Assembly: GCF_000740785.1 (NCBI RefSeq)
Contig: NZ_JFZB01000007.1
Location: 186,001-250,000, forward strand
Direction: 5' to 3'
DNA: 64,000 nt
Source: Paenirhodobacter enshiensis
Lineage (GTDB): Bacteria > Pseudomonadota > Alphaproteobacteria > Rhodobacterales > Rhodobacteraceae
A program made the translations under genes and the position numbers. The notes under the pieces were generated by a model. It was not told where the DNA came from and searched no databases. It was given only the letters and a program-made list of their open reading frames with translations. Shown here piece after piece: positions 42,790-52,544 of the stretch. Every line of letters starts with the position of its first letter. Position 1 is the first letter of the stretch.

Positions 42790-42797
42790 ATCGGGAC

Positions 42798-43805
42798 TCA
42801 GCCGCCGGTATGGCTCATGCTGCGCGACATCTGACCCCGGACATGGGCGCGTGAATAGTCGAAATCGTGTCCCTTCGGTTTGTGCGCGATCGCGGTGCGG
42901 ATGGCCGCGATCACGTCGTCGTCGCGCTCTGAGCCGCGCAGCGGGGCGCGCAGATCGGCGCGGTCCTCCTGGCCGAGGCACATGTAAAGCTCGCCCGTGG
43001 CGGTCACCCGCACCCGGTTGCAGCTTTCGCAGAAGTTGTGAGTGAGCGGCGTGATGAAGCCGACAGTCTGGCCGGTCTCCGCGATCCGGACATAGCGGGC
43101 GGGGCCTCCGGTGCGCAGCGGCAGCTCGCTCAGGGTGAACCGCTCGGCCAGACGCGCACGCAGATCGCTCAGCGCCCAATACTGGCCAAGGCGCTCGGCC
43201 TCGTCCATGTCGCCCATCGGCATGACTTCGATGAAGGTCAGATCGTGGCCTTCGCCCGCGCACCAGTCGAGCAGGGAGAACAGCTCGCTTTCGTTGAAGC
43301 CTTTCAGCGCCACGGTATTGATCTTCACCCGAAGGCCTGCGGCCTTCGCGGCGGCGATGCCCTCCATCACCTGATCGAGCCGGCCCCACCGCGTCACGCG
43401 GGCGAATTTCCCGGCATCGAGCGTGTCGAGCGAGACATTCACCCGCCGCACCCCGCAGGCGGCGAGGTCCGGTGCGAACCGCGCGAGCTGCGAGCCGTTG
43501 GTGGTCAGCGTCAGTTCCTCGAGTGCGCCGCTTTCGAGATGGCGCGACAGCGCACGAAACAGCGCCATAACGTTGCGCCTGACCAGCGGCTCGCCCCCGG
43601 TCAGGCGCAGCTTGCGCACCCCGAGCCCGACGAAGGCCGAGCACAGCCGGTCCAGCTCCTCAAGGGTCAGCAGCTCTTTCTTCGGCAGGAACTGCATGTG
43701 TTCGGACATGCAATAGACGCAGCGAAAATCGCACCTGTCGGTGACCGATACACGCAAATAGGTGATCGGGCGGGCAAAGGGATCTGTGAGCGGCATGTCT
43801 GACAT
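42798..43805 (-). CDS. moaA: GTP 3',8-cyclase MoaA
   Basis: A radical SAM enzyme in the first step of molybdenum cofactor synthesis. The 335-aa product has the N-terminal cluster CDFRCVYC and the C-terminal cluster region FCESCNRVR...[10 protein letters not shown] and the essential C-terminal Gly-Gly. The ATG at 43805 is the first of two (the other is 43796); neither has a strong ribosome binding site. Confidence 0.95.
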   Translation of the reverse strand: MSDMPLTDPFARPITYLRVSVTDRCDFRCVYCMSEHMQFLPKKELLTLEELDRLCSAFVGLGVRKLRLTGGEPLVRRNVMALFRALSRHLESGALEELTLTTNGSQLARFAPDLAACGVRRVNVSLDTLDAGKFARVTRWGRLDQVMEGIAAAKAAGLRVKINTVALKGFNESELFSLLDWCAGEGHDLTFIEVMPMGDMDEAERLGQYWALSDLRARLAERFTLSELPLRTGGPARYVRIAETGQTVGFITPLTHNFCESCNRVRVTATGELYMCLGQEDRADLRAPLRGSERDDDVIAAIRTAIAHKPKGHDFDYSRAHVRGQMSRSMSHTGG

Positions 43806-43862
43806 GCGTCACAGGTAGGGCACCCGCCCCGCCGAGGCAAGCCGCTGCCGAGCCCGTCCCTC

Positions 43863-43912
43863 GCAGTCCCTGTTGCAGTCCCTGTTGCGGCCGCCCGTTG
43901 CGGCCCCCTGTT
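43863..43912 (+). repeat. Short imperfect tandem repeat (four 12-13 bp units)
   Basis: GCAGTCCCTGTT twice (43863-43886), then GCGGCCGCCCGTT and GCGGCCCCCTGTT. It lies in the gap between divergent moaA and a lipoprotein gene. Might vary by slippage; no function is implied. Confidence 0.6.
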
Positions 43913-43971
43913 GCGGATTGCGGGGCGGGGGCAAGCGGCCTAGGGTCGGGCACGGGACGAAGGCATCACGG

Positions 43972-44493
43972 ATGATGAAGATGACGAATGGCGGCGAAAT
44001 GGCGGGCAGGGCGATGGCCCGGAGGCTGGTGCGCGCCGCGGTGCGCCTGAGCGCACTGGGCGCACTGACCGGGGGGCTGTCAGGTTGCTTCCTGATCGGC
44101 GGATGGGAGTTTCCCCGCATTTCCCCGGCCCAGACCGCGCCGGCCGCGAGTCCGGCAGGGATGGCGGCCTCGGGGCAGAGCGTGGCGGCGCTCGACACCA
44201 CCACGGCGGCAGAGCGCCGGGCCGCCGCCGAAGCGGGCGGGGGGGCGAAGGTCGGCTCGACCGTCGCGAGCCTCGGCGATCCGACGGTTGAAGGGTTCTG
44301 GGCACGTACGCCGCTGGTCAGCGCGCCGGTGAAGGGACGGCTGGCGGATCCGCGCACGGGCGCCTCGGTCGCGGTCGATCTGCAGCCGCTCGCCGGGCCG
44401 AAGGGAGCGGGTTCGCAGGTCTCGCTTGCGGCGATGCGCGCGCTCGGCGTGTCGCTGACCGATCTGCCGCATCTCGACGTCTACCGGAACTGA
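43972..44493 (+). CDS. Putative outer-membrane lipoprotein, unknown function
   Basis: A 173-aa protein with a basic start and hydrophobic leader ending in a lipobox (ALTGGLSGC, Cys about residue 39). The mature part is Ala-rich with a conserved-looking end, EGFWARTPLVSAPVKGRLAD and VSLAAMRALGVSL. I recall similar proteins in Rhodobacteraceae annotated without function. It lies four bases before an ICMT-like gene. Confidence 0.65.
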   Translation: MMKMTNGGEMAGRAMARRLVRAAVRLSALGALTGGLSGCFLIGGWEFPRISPAQTAPAASPAGMAASGQSVAALDTTTAAERRAAAEAGGGAKVGSTVASLGDPTVEGFWARTPLVSAPVKGRLADPRTGASVAVDLQPLAGPKGAGSQVSLAAMRALGVSLTDLPHLDVYRN

Positions 44494-44497
44494 GCCG

Positions 44498-44947
44498 ATG
44501 CGCCGCCTGCTGCGCGAGATCGACATTCCGCCGCTGTGGCTGGCGATCGCCGCGGCGGCGATCTGGGGCGTGGCGCGGGTCTGGCCGGTGATGCTGCCCG
44601 GTGCGCGGCCGGTGGGCGGTGCGCTGATCGCGCTCGGGTTGCTGCTGACGGCGGTCGCGGGCGGGCAGATGCTGTGGCGGCGCACCTCGCCGATCCCGCG
44701 CCGGGTGCCGCGGGTGATGCTCGACAGCGGGGCCTTCGCGCTGTCGCGCAACCCGATCTACCTGTCGGACGCGATCATGCTGACCGGCTGGATGCTGTGG
44801 TCGGGCGGGATCTGGGGCGCGCCCGTCGTCGCGCTGTTCATGCTCTGGATCACGCGCCGCTACATCCTGCCCGAGGAGGCCGAGATCGCCCGCCGCTTCG
44901 GTCCGGCCTTCGACACCTACCGTGCGAAGGTGCGGCGCTGGCTGTAA
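44498..44947 (+). CDS. Isoprenylcysteine/phospholipid methyltransferase-like membrane protein
   Basis: A 149-aa protein with four hydrophobic helices and the ICMT/PEMT signature: GAFALSRNPIYLSDAIML, then EEAEIARRFGPAFDTYRAKV followed by RRW. Members are SAM-dependent membrane methyltransferases; the bacterial substrate is unknown. It is likely co-transcribed with the upstream lipoprotein gene. Confidence 0.8.
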   Translation: MRRLLREIDIPPLWLAIAAAAIWGVARVWPVMLPGARPVGGALIALGLLLTAVAGGQMLWRRTSPIPRRVPRVMLDSGAFALSRNPIYLSDAIMLTGWMLWSGGIWGAPVVALFMLWITRRYILPEEAEIARRFGPAFDTYRAKVRRWL

Positions 44948-45029
44948 CCGGCGCCCCCGCGACACTTTTTCGCAGCGCTTCCGGTCCGGAAGTTGTCTCT
45001 GCAATGCACTGAAATATAATGAAAAATAT

Positions 45030-45057
45030 GGTATCCCGCGGTATCCTGATGTATACC
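45030..45057. promoter_or_regulatory. GGTATC repeats / dyad upstream of pntA, possible operator
   Basis: GGTATCCC (45030-45037) and GGTATCCT (45040-45047) repeat at 10-bp spacing, and the second forms a dyad with GTATACC (45051-45057), as GGTAT-N8-ATACC. The surrounding region is AT-rich and lies 130-160 bp before pntA. It could be an operator or promoter region; the regulator is unknown. Confidence 0.35.
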
Positions 45058-45190
45058 TTTGTCTAGCTTTCGGATTTCATGACTTTGCCCGGTCCTTTTT
45101 GTTGAGGATTTTTTCCCCCCGATGTTATGAGGCCATTATGTCTTTCCGGCCGGGGGCACGGTCGGGCCAATCTCACAAGGGGGAGAAAGC

Positions 45191-46765
45191 GTGAGAATCG
45201 GAGCTCCGAAAGAGGTATTCGAGGGCGAAGCCCGCGTCGCGATGACGCCGGATTCGGCCACTCAGCTGCAAAAGCTCGGCCATCAGTGTTTCGTCGAGAC
45301 GGGTGCGGGTCAGGCCGCGGGCTTCACCGATGCGGCCTATCAGGCCGCGGGCGTGACCGTTCTGCCGGGTGCCGAGGCGCTGTTTTCGGGCGTCGACGTG
45401 GTGGTCAAGGTGCGTCCCCCCGTCGAGGCCGAGATCGACCGGCTGTCCAAGGGGCAGACGGTGATCTCGTTCTTCTACCCGGCGCAGAATGCCGAGCTTC
45501 TGGCGCGCGCCGAGGCGACGGGCGCCACCGTCATCGCGATGGACATGGTGCCGCGCATCAGCCGGGCGCAGAAGATGGACGCGCTGTCCTCGATGGCGAA
45601 CATCGGCGGCTATCGCGCGGTGATCGAGGCGGCGAACAACTTCGGCCGGTTCTTCACCGGGCAGGTGACGGCGGCGGGCAAGGTGCCGCCGGCGAAGGTG
45701 CTGGTGATCGGCGCGGGCGTCGCGGGGCTGGCGGCGACCGGTGCGGCGGTGTCGCTCGGCGCGATCACCTATGCCTTCGACGTGCGTCCCGAGGTGGCCG
45801 AACAGATCAACTCGATGGGCGCGGAATTCGTGTTCCTCGACTTCGCGGGCGAGGCGCAGGACGGCGCGGCGACGGGCGGCTATGCGGCGCCTTCGAGCCC
45901 GGAGTTCCGCGAGGCGCAGCTGAAGAAATTCCGCGAGATTGCGCCCGATATGGACATCGTGATCTCGACCGCGCTGATCCCCGGCCGGCCGGCGCCGGTG
46001 CTGTGGACCAAGGATATGGTCGACAGCATGAAGCGCGGCTCGGTGGTGATCGACCTCGCGGCCGAGCGCGGCGGCAACTGCGAATACACCGTGCCCGATC
46101 AGCGGGTGGTGACGGAGTCGGGCGTGATCGTCATCGGTTACACCGACTTCCCGTCGCGCATGGCGGCGCAGGCCTCGCAGCTTTACTCGACCAACATCCG
46201 CCACATGATCGCCGATCTGACGCCCGGCAAGGACGGCGTGATCGTGCAGAACATGGAAGACGACGTGATCCGCTCGGCCACGGTGGCGCATGACGGCGCG
46301 ATCACCTTCCCGCCGCCGCCCCTCAAGGTGAAGGCGATCGCGGCGCAGAAGCCGCGCGAGAAGGCGCCCGAGCCCACCCCCGAGGAGCGCAAGGCCGCCG
46401 AGGCCGCCGCGTTCCGCAAGGCCACCCGCACGCAGGTCGGTCTGCTGGCGCTTGGCACGGTGCTGATCCTCGCGGTCGGCGCGGTGGCTCCGGCTTCGTT
46501 CATGTCGCATTTCGTGGTGTTCATGCTGGCCTGCTTCGTCGGCTTCCAGGTGATCTGGGGCGTCAGCCACAGCCTGCACACGCCGCTGATGGCGGTGACC
46601 AACGCGATTTCGGGGATCGTGATCCTCGGCGCGCTGGCGCAGATCGGTTCCGGAAGCTGGCTGGTGACGGTGCTGGCCGCTCTGTCGGTGCTGGTCGCCA
46701 CGATCAACATCGCCGGCGGGTTCCTTGTCACGCGGCGTATGCTTGCCATGTTCCAGAAGTCGTAA
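45191..46765 (+). CDS. pntA: NAD(P) transhydrogenase subunit alpha
   Basis: Couples hydride transfer between NADH and NADP+ to proton movement. The 524-aa product is the undivided alpha form: N-terminal NAD-binding domain I (MRIGAPKEVFEGEARVAMTP, VLVIGAGVAGLAATGAAVSL) and C-terminal membrane helices (LLALGTVLILAVGAVAP, then HFVVFMLACFVGFQVIWGVS). Some relatives split this into PntAA and PntAB. A GTG start at 45191 follows GGGGGAGA. pntB follows after 15 bp. Confidence 0.95.
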   Translation: MRIGAPKEVFEGEARVAMTPDSATQLQKLGHQCFVETGAGQAAGFTDAAYQAAGVTVLPGAEALFSGVDVVVKVRPPVEAEIDRLSKGQTVISFFYPAQNAELLARAEATGATVIAMDMVPRISRAQKMDALSSMANIGGYRAVIEAANNFGRFFTGQVTAAGKVPPAKVLVIGAGVAGLAATGAAVSLGAITYAFDVRPEVAEQINSMGAEFVFLDFAGEAQDGAATGGYAAPSSPEFREAQLKKFREIAPDMDIVISTALIPGRPAPVLWTKDMVDSMKRGSVVIDLAAERGGNCEYTVPDQRVVTESGVIVIGYTDFPSRMAAQASQLYSTNIRHMIADLTPGKDGVIVQNMEDDVIRSATVAHDGAITFPPPPLKVKAIAAQKPREKAPEPTPEERKAAEAAAFRKATRTQVGLLALGTVLILAVGAVAPASFMSHFVVFMLACFVGFQVIWGVSHSLHTPLMAVTNAISGIVILGALAQIGSGSWLVTVLAALSVLVATINIAGGFLVTRRMLAMFQKS

Positions 46766-46780
46766 GCGGAGGGAAACGCA

Positions 46781-48220
46781 ATGCTTTCCACGGGTATCGT
46801 TGCCGCGGCCTATATCGCCGCCGCGGTTCTGTTCATCCTTTCGCTCGGCGGCCTCTCGGGGCAGGAGAGCGCCAAGCGCGCGGTCTGGTATGGCATCGCG
46901 GGCATGGCGCTGGCGCTGGTCGCGACGATCTTCGGGCCGGGCATCGGACATGGCTGGGTGATCGCGCTGATGCTGATCATCGGCGGCGGCCTTGGCTGGT
47001 ATGTCGCCAAGCGCGTCGAGATGACCGAGATGCCGCAGCTGGTCGCGGCGCTGCACAGCTTCGTCGGCCTCGCCGCGGTGTTCATCGGCTACAACTCGTA
47101 TATCGAGATGGCCCGCGTCGCCGCGATGGACGAGACCGCGCGCGCCGCACTGAGCGGTTTCGCCGCGATCATCGCGCACAAGACCGGGGCTGAACTCAGC
47201 ATCCTGCGCGTCGAGCTGTTCCTCGGCGTGTTCATCGGTGCGGTGACCTTCACCGGCTCGGTCGTCGCCTTCGGCAAGCTCGCGGGCAAGCTCGACGGCA
47301 AGGCGAAGAAGATGCCGGGCGGTCACATGCTGAACATCGCGGCCGCCGTCGTGTCGCTGATCGCGCTGATCGCCTTCCTGAACGGCGCCGGGGCCTGGGC
47401 GCTGATCCTGATGACGCTGTGCGCGCTGTTCATCGGCTGGCACCTGATCATGGGCATCGGCGGCGCCGACATGCCGGTGGTGGTGTCGATGCTGAACAGC
47501 TATTCGGGCTGGGCGGCGGCGGCCATCGGTTTCTCGCTCGGCAACGATCTGCTGATCGTGACGGGTGCGCTGGTCGGTTCCTCGGGTGCGATCCTGAGCT
47601 ACATCATGTGCAAGGCGATGAACCGCAGCTTCATCTCGGTGATCCTCGGCGGTTTCGGGGCGTCGAAGGGTCCGGCGATGAAGGTCGAGGGCGAGCAGGT
47701 TGCCATCGACACCCAGGGCGTGGCCGATCTGCTGACCGAGGCCGAGAGCATCATCATCGTGCCGGGCTATGGCATGGCGGTGGCGCAGGCCCAGCAGGCG
47801 GTGTCCGAGCTGACCCAGCTGCTGCGCTCGCGCGGCAAGGAAGTGCGTTTCGCGATCCATCCGGTTGCCGGCCGTCTGCCCGGGCACATGAACGTGCTGC
47901 TGGCCGAGGCCAAGGTGCCCTATGACATCGTGATGGAGATGGACGAGATCAACGACGATTTCCCGAACACCGATGTCGCGATGGTCATCGGCTCCAACGA
48001 CACGGTCAACCCGGCCGCCGAGGAGGATCCGAACTCGCCCATCGCCGGGATGCCGGTGGTCGAGGTGTGGAAGGCCCGTCATGTGATCGTGTGCAAGCGC
48101 GGTCAGGGAACCGGCTATTCCGGCATCGAGAACCCGTTGTTCTACAAGGAGAACACCCGGATGTTCTATGGCGATGCGAAGAAGTCGATCGGCGATCTTC
48201 TGGTCGCGCTGAAGCGCTGA
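46781..48220 (+). CDS. pntB: NAD(P) transhydrogenase subunit beta
   Basis: The 479-aa partner of PntA: about nine N-terminal membrane helices (proton channel), then the NADP-binding domain III with [54 protein letters not shown] and a C-terminal [12 protein letters not shown]. It ends with a clear terminator. Supplies NADPH for biosynthesis. Confidence 0.95.
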   Translation: MLSTGIVAAAYIAAAVLFILSLGGLSGQESAKRAVWYGIAGMALALVATIFGPGIGHGWVIALMLIIGGGLGWYVAKRVEMTEMPQLVAALHSFVGLAAVFIGYNSYIEMARVAAMDETARAALSGFAAIIAHKTGAELSILRVELFLGVFIGAVTFTGSVVAFGKLAGKLDGKAKKMPGGHMLNIAAAVVSLIALIAFLNGAGAWALILMTLCALFIGWHLIMGIGGADMPVVVSMLNSYSGWAAAAIGFSLGNDLLIVTGALVGSSGAILSYIMCKAMNRSFISVILGGFGASKGPAMKVEGEQVAIDTQGVADLLTEAESIIIVPGYGMAVAQAQQAVSELTQLLRSRGKEVRFAIHPVAGRLPGHMNVLLAEAKVPYDIVMEMDEINDDFPNTDVAMVIGSNDTVNPAAEEDPNSPIAGMPVVEVWKARHVIVCKRGQGTGYSGIENPLFYKENTRMFYGDAKKSIGDLLVALKR

Positions 48221-48242
48221 TTCAACGGATGCCGCGATCCCG

Positions 48243-48269
48243 GGCCCCGCTGCAAGGCGGGGCCTTTTT
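48243..48269 (+). terminator. Intrinsic terminator of pntAB
   Basis: GGCCCCGC (48243-48250) pairs with GCGGGGCC (48257-48264) around TGCAAG and is followed by five T. Confidence 0.88.
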
Positions 48270-48390
48270 CATGGGCGATCGGCCTGCCCGCGACCATCGG
48301 ACGCGCCCTTCCTGTGCAATGCTTCATTGTCCGTTCACCTTTTTCGCGCTGAACTGACCGGGCATGACGCCCCGGCTCAGGAGACCCGCG

Positions 48391-49671
48391 ATGATCGAGG
48401 ACCACCCGCTGCGCGCCGCCCTGGTGGAAGAGCTGCACGCCCGCCCGTTTCCACTGATCTCCGTGCCGTCCGAGGTGGTCTATCTCGCGCTCAAGGAACC
48501 GCGCGACGCCGCCAACCGCGACCGCGGCCGCGACATCGCGCATCTCGCCGAACTTTGCGCGCCCTGGGGCGTGATGCCGCCCGCCGAGGCCACGCATTTC
48601 GCCGCGACCCTCGGCGCGCATGAGCTGACCTGGGAAAGCCATACCGAGTTCGTCACCTGCTTCTCGCGCCGGGTGGGGTTGGCCGCCGAGCCCTTCGATC
48701 CGGTCGAGGCCGCGATCTTCCCCGAGGACTGGATCGCCCGCGCGCCCGGCCGGCGCCTCGCGGCGGTGCAGATGCGCATCGAGCACCTGCCCGGAGATCC
48801 GCATCGCGTGCCCGCTCTGGTCGAGGACTGGTTCGACAGCGAGACCCTGGTCTGCGGCTGGGTGATGGATCAGGCGGCGCTGATCGCCACCGATTTTCGC
48901 ATCGACCCGAACGGGCAGATGCGCTTCGCGGTCTTCGTCGCCCCCGGCACAGGGCCTGCCCGCGTCGGCCGGCTGGTGCAGCGCCTGTGCGAGATGGAGA
49001 CCTATCGCGCGCTCTCGATGCTCGGCCTCGGGCAGGCGCGCGGGCTGACGAAACGCCTCAACGCCCTCGATCCGGAGCTTTCGGCGCTGGTGGCGGAGCT
49101 TGGTTCCGACGACGCCCCGGCCGAGGAGACCTTGCCCCGGCTTCTGGCGATCTCGGGCGGACTCGAGGGGCTGGCGGTCAGCTATTCGTTTCGCTTCGGT
49201 GCGACGCAGGCTTATGCGGCACTGGTGCACGAGCGGCTCGAGGCTTTGCGCGAAACCCGCTTCGAGGCCCGCCAGCGTGTCACCGAATTCATGCAGCGCC
49301 GTTACGAGCCGGCGATGCGCACCGTGCTGTCGGCCGAGGCGCGGCTGACCGCGATGGTCGAACGCAGCTCGCGCGCGGCGGAGCTTTTGCGCACCCGCGT
49401 CGAGGTCACCCGCGCCGAGCAGAACCAGCATGTCCTTGAAAGCATGAACCGGCGCGCGGCGTTGCAACTGCGGCTGCAAAACACCGTCGAGGGGCTTTCG
49501 GTCGTCGCGATCAGCTATTACGCGGTCAGCCTCGCGGGCTATCTCGCCTCGCCGCTCGCGGCGAAGCTCGGCCTCGGCAAGGAGCTGGCGGTGGGGCTGC
49601 TGACCCCGGCGGTGGTCGCGGGGGTATGGCTGATGGTGCGCCGCATCCGGCGCCGCGCCGAGGCCGCCTGA
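48391..49671 (+). CDS. DUF3422 family membrane-anchored protein
   Basis: A 426-aa protein of DUF3422: MIEDHPLRAALVEELHARPF at the start, a large soluble region, a coiled coil (about 310-370) and two C-terminal membrane helices (LSVVAISYYAVSLAGYLASP, then AVGLLTPAVVAGVWLMV). The family is found in proteobacteria with unknown function; the tail resembles CorA-like or DUF3422 membrane anchors. ATG 48391 has AGGAG seven bases upstream. Confidence 0.85.
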   Translation: MIEDHPLRAALVEELHARPFPLISVPSEVVYLALKEPRDAANRDRGRDIAHLAELCAPWGVMPPAEATHFAATLGAHELTWESHTEFVTCFSRRVGLAAEPFDPVEAAIFPEDWIARAPGRRLAAVQMRIEHLPGDPHRVPALVEDWFDSETLVCGWVMDQAALIATDFRIDPNGQMRFAVFVAPGTGPARVGRLVQRLCEMETYRALSMLGLGQARGLTKRLNALDPELSALVAELGSDDAPAEETLPRLLAISGGLEGLAVSYSFRFGATQAYAALVHERLEALRETRFEARQRVTEFMQRRYEPAMRTVLSAEARLTAMVERSSRAAELLRTRVEVTRAEQNQHVLESMNRRAALQLRLQNTVEGLSVVAISYYAVSLAGYLASPLAAKLGLGKELAVGLLTPAVVAGVWLMVRRIRRRAEAA

Positions 49672-49826
49672 GACCCCGAAGCCTCAACCAGCCGGTAAAA
49701 GACCGGGGTTCGGGCGGAACAGAGGGATTTTTCGGGTGACAGGGGCGGGGTGTGCCGCTTACCTCCGGGCACGGATATCACGGGCCGAAGACGCGGCCCG
49801 GCCGACATCGGGCGGGAGGACATCGC

Positions 49827-51140
49827 ATGAGCAGTTCATTCAATGGTGGAGCGAAGATCGGGGGCGGAACGAAGATCGGGGCAGGGCTGGGGCGGCGCAG
49901 CGTGCTGGCGCTTGGCGGCGCGGCGCTGGCGGCACCGCTGATCGGCGGGCGGGCGCTTGCGGGGCCGGGCGATGCGATCCGCCTCGGCGCGCCGTTCCAC
50001 CGCACCGGCATCGGTGCCTCCTATGGCCGCTGGTATGAACGCACCGCGACCGCGGCCCTCGCCCGGATCAACGCCGCGGGCGGCATCAACGGTCTGCCGG
50101 TCGAGATGATCGTCGAGGACGACGGCACCGATCCGAAGCGCGGTGTCGAGGTGATCGAGAAATTCGCCACCGATTACAAGGTCGACGCGGTGTTCGGCCA
50201 TCTGTTCTCGCATGTCGTCGCGGCCAGCGCACCGCGCGCGGGCGAGCTGAAGATGCCCTATTTCATGTGTTCGGAAACCCATGCGCTCGCGGCGGGGCGG
50301 TTCAACCGCTATTGCTTCCAACCCTCGATGACCGACGTGAAAAGCCAGATCCGCTCGATGGGGCCGTGGATCGCCAACACGCTCGGGCGCAAGGTGACGC
50401 TGATCTATCCCGATTACGCCTTCGGCTACGATCACCGCGACAACATGACCGCCGCCATCGAGGCGCAGGGGGGCAAGATCGTCGCCTCGATCGCCATTCC
50501 GCCGACCGAAACCAGCTTCACCCGCTACCTGCCGCGCATCCCCTTCGACACCGAGGTGATCTATCACGTCATGGTCGGTCCCTCGGTGCTGACCTTCGTG
50601 CGCGAACTGGGCGAGCACATGGGCAGCCACCGCCCGGCGATCTTCGGCTTCATCGACAGCCTGGAGGCCGTGCCTCTCGATCAGCCGCAGCTCGACTTCC
50701 TCGAAGGCACCTATTTCTGGGAAGGGATGCCGCGCTATGCCCAGAAGGATCAGACCGAGTTCGACAAGACCTATCGCACGGCGCTGAACCTCGACGACAC
50801 CGGGGCGACGGTGGGCGATGCGAAGGATGTGGCGACCTATTCGCACATGTTCTCGGTGTGGGAGACGCTTTACGCGATCAAGGCGGCGATGGAGGCCGCG
50901 GATTATCGCGGTCCGGCGCAGAAGACCGACATGCTCGAGGCGATGGAGGCGACGGCAGGGTTTGCCGAATCGGACGCTTTCCCGCAGGGCGAAAAGCTGT
51001 TCAATGGCCGCACCCATCAGGCTTTCGGCCATCAGAACATTTCGAAGATGACCGCCGGCCGGCTCGAGGTGGTCAGCCGCACCACGATCGAGGATACGCT
51101 TTATCCCGATGAGGTCGATTACACCAAGATGTCGTTCTGA
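49827..51140 (+). CDS. Tat-exported ABC transporter substrate-binding protein (amide/branched-chain amino acid type)
   Basis: A 437-aa periplasmic-binding-protein type 1. The N-terminus has a twin-arginine signal (LGRRSVLALGGAALAAPLIG). The mature domain opens GDAIRLGAPFHRTGIGASYG and carries ARINAAGGINGLPVEMIVED, a pattern of LivK/UrtA/FmdD-like binding proteins for amides, urea or amino acids. No permease or ATPase genes lie nearby, so it is an orphan component. GGGAGGA precedes the ATG. Confidence 0.82.
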   Translation: MSSSFNGGAKIGGGTKIGAGLGRRSVLALGGAALAAPLIGGRALAGPGDAIRLGAPFHRTGIGASYGRWYERTATAALARINAAGGINGLPVEMIVEDDGTDPKRGVEVIEKFATDYKVDAVFGHLFSHVVAASAPRAGELKMPYFMCSETHALAAGRFNRYCFQPSMTDVKSQIRSMGPWIANTLGRKVTLIYPDYAFGYDHRDNMTAAIEAQGGKIVASIAIPPTETSFTRYLPRIPFDTEVIYHVMVGPSVLTFVRELGEHMGSHRPAIFGFIDSLEAVPLDQPQLDFLEGTYFWEGMPRYAQKDQTEFDKTYRTALNLDDTGATVGDAKDVATYSHMFSVWETLYAIKAAMEAADYRGPAQKTDMLEAMEATAGFAESDAFPQGEKLFNGRTHQAFGHQNISKMTAGRLEVVSRTTIEDTLYPDEVDYTKMSF

Positions 51141-51181
51141 GTTTCGGGGAAGGGGCGGGGCATCCGTTCCCCTTCCAACGC

Positions 51182-51215
51182 CGGGGCGGCGAAACGGTTG
51201 CGTTTCGCCGCCCCG
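51182..51215. terminator. Perfect 15-bp hairpin after the binding-protein gene
   Basis: CGGGGCGGCGAAACG (51182-51196) and CGTTTCGCCGCCCCG (51201-51215) are exact complements around GTTG. No T-run follows; it may be a terminator or mRNA 3'-end stabiliser. Confidence 0.6.
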
Positions 51216-51286
51216 CTCGCTATCCCGCCCTGCGCACTGCGGGGCGCACAGCCGCCCGGAAACCAGTGCGGAAACGGAGTGCGACC

Positions 51287-52315
51287 ATGGACCAGCAATT
51301 CGCCAGCGATAATTATGCCGGGATCTGCCCCGAAGCGTGGCAGGCCATGCAGGAGGCGAACGCGGGCTCTGCCGTATCCTATGGCGACGACGACTGGACG
51401 CATCGTGCCGCCGACGGTTTCCGCACGCTGTTCGAAACCGAATGCGAGGTGTTCTTCGTGTTCAACGGCACTGCGGCGAACTCGCTCGCGCTCGCCGCGC
51501 TGTGTCAGTCCTATCACAGCGTGATCTGCGCCGAGACCGCCCATATCGTCACCGACGAATGCGGCGCGCCCGAGTTCTTCTCGAACGGCTCGAAGCTGAT
51601 GACGGTGCCCGCCCATGACGGCAAACTGACGCCCGGGGCGATCCGCGCCGTCGCGCGGTCGCGCAGCGACATCCATTTCCCGAAACCCTCCGTCGTCACC
51701 ATCACTCAACCGACCGAGGTCGGCACCGTCTATACGCTCGACGAGGTGCGCGCGATCTCGGCGGTGTGCCGCGAGCTGGGGTTGAAGCTGCACATGGACG
51801 GTTCGCGCTTCGGCAATGCCTGCGACACGCTCGGCTGTTCGCCCGCCGAGGCCAGCTGGAAAGCCGGCGTCGACGTGCTGTGCTTTGGCGGCACCAAGAA
51901 CGGCATGGCGGTGGGCGAAGCGGTGCTGTTCTTCGATCATGCCCTCGCCTTCGAGTTCGACTACCGCGCCAAGCAGGCGGGACAGCTCGCCTCGAAGATG
52001 CGGTTTCTCTCGGCGCCCTGGGTGAAGATGCTGGAAACCGGGGTGTGGCGGAAGAACGCGGCGCATGGCAATGCCTGCGCGCAGCGGCTGATGGGCGCCA
52101 TCGGCGATCTTCCGGGCGTCGGGGCGATGTTCCCGGTCGAGGCGAATTCGGTCTTCCTGCGCGCCCCCGAGCCGGTGCTCGAGGCGCTGCGCGACAAAGG
52201 CTGGCGATTTTACACCTTCATCGGCGGCGGTGCGCGCTTCATGTTCGCCTGGGACGCCGATCCGGCCCGGGTCGACGCTCTCGGCGCCGATATCCGCGCG
52301 GCGGCGCTTGGCTGA
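51287..52315 (+). CDS. ltaE: Low-specificity threonine aldolase-like PLP enzyme
   Basis: A 342-aa fold-type I PLP enzyme that should cleave threonine to glycine and acetaldehyde. Blocks: FASDNYAGICPEAW, VFFVFNGTAANSLALAALC, LGLKLHMDGSRFGNA and the PLP lysine in CFGGTKNGMAVGEAV. The length and motifs fit the beta-eliminating lyase / threonine aldolase family. The start follows GGAG at 51276-51279. Confidence 0.88.
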   Translation: MDQQFASDNYAGICPEAWQAMQEANAGSAVSYGDDDWTHRAADGFRTLFETECEVFFVFNGTAANSLALAALCQSYHSVICAETAHIVTDECGAPEFFSNGSKLMTVPAHDGKLTPGAIRAVARSRSDIHFPKPSVVTITQPTEVGTVYTLDEVRAISAVCRELGLKLHMDGSRFGNACDTLGCSPAEASWKAGVDVLCFGGTKNGMAVGEAVLFFDHALAFEFDYRAKQAGQLASKMRFLSAPWVKMLETGVWRKNAAHGNACAQRLMGAIGDLPGVGAMFPVEANSVFLRAPEPVLEALRDKGWRFYTFIGGGARFMFAWDADPARVDALGADIRAAALG

Positions 52316-52340
52316 GCGTCGCCCCCCTTTCGCTTTGCCG

Positions 52341-52390
52341 AAAATATCCCGGGGGTGAGGGCGCAGCCCGAGGGGGCAGAGCCCCCTCCC
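52341..52390 (+). repeat. Single copy of the dispersed intergenic palindrome
   Basis: AAAATATCCCGGGGGTGAGG then GCGCAGCCCGAGGGGGCAGA and GCCCCCTCCC. It matches the left half of the 41677 element and includes the same GGGGGC-AGA-GCCCCC hairpin. It lies just after the threonine aldolase stop. Confidence 0.75.
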
Positions 52391-52544
52391 TTATACCGCC
52401 CGCGAGGCCGATCCCCCTGCCTTCGATCTTCCGCCGCGCCCGTGGTGTGCGGTTTCCCCCCCTGCGCGGCTTCCGGTGTGTTCTCGGCACTGGACCTCGC
52501 CGTCCGAGCGGCTATAACCACAGCAGACGTTGCGGAGGATTTCC

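Noticed and set aside
45173-48082. Very long minus-strand open frame (about 970 codons) opposite pntAB
   Set aside because: Composition is a His/Arg/Asp-rich antisense artefact; pntA and pntB motifs are unambiguous on the plus strand.
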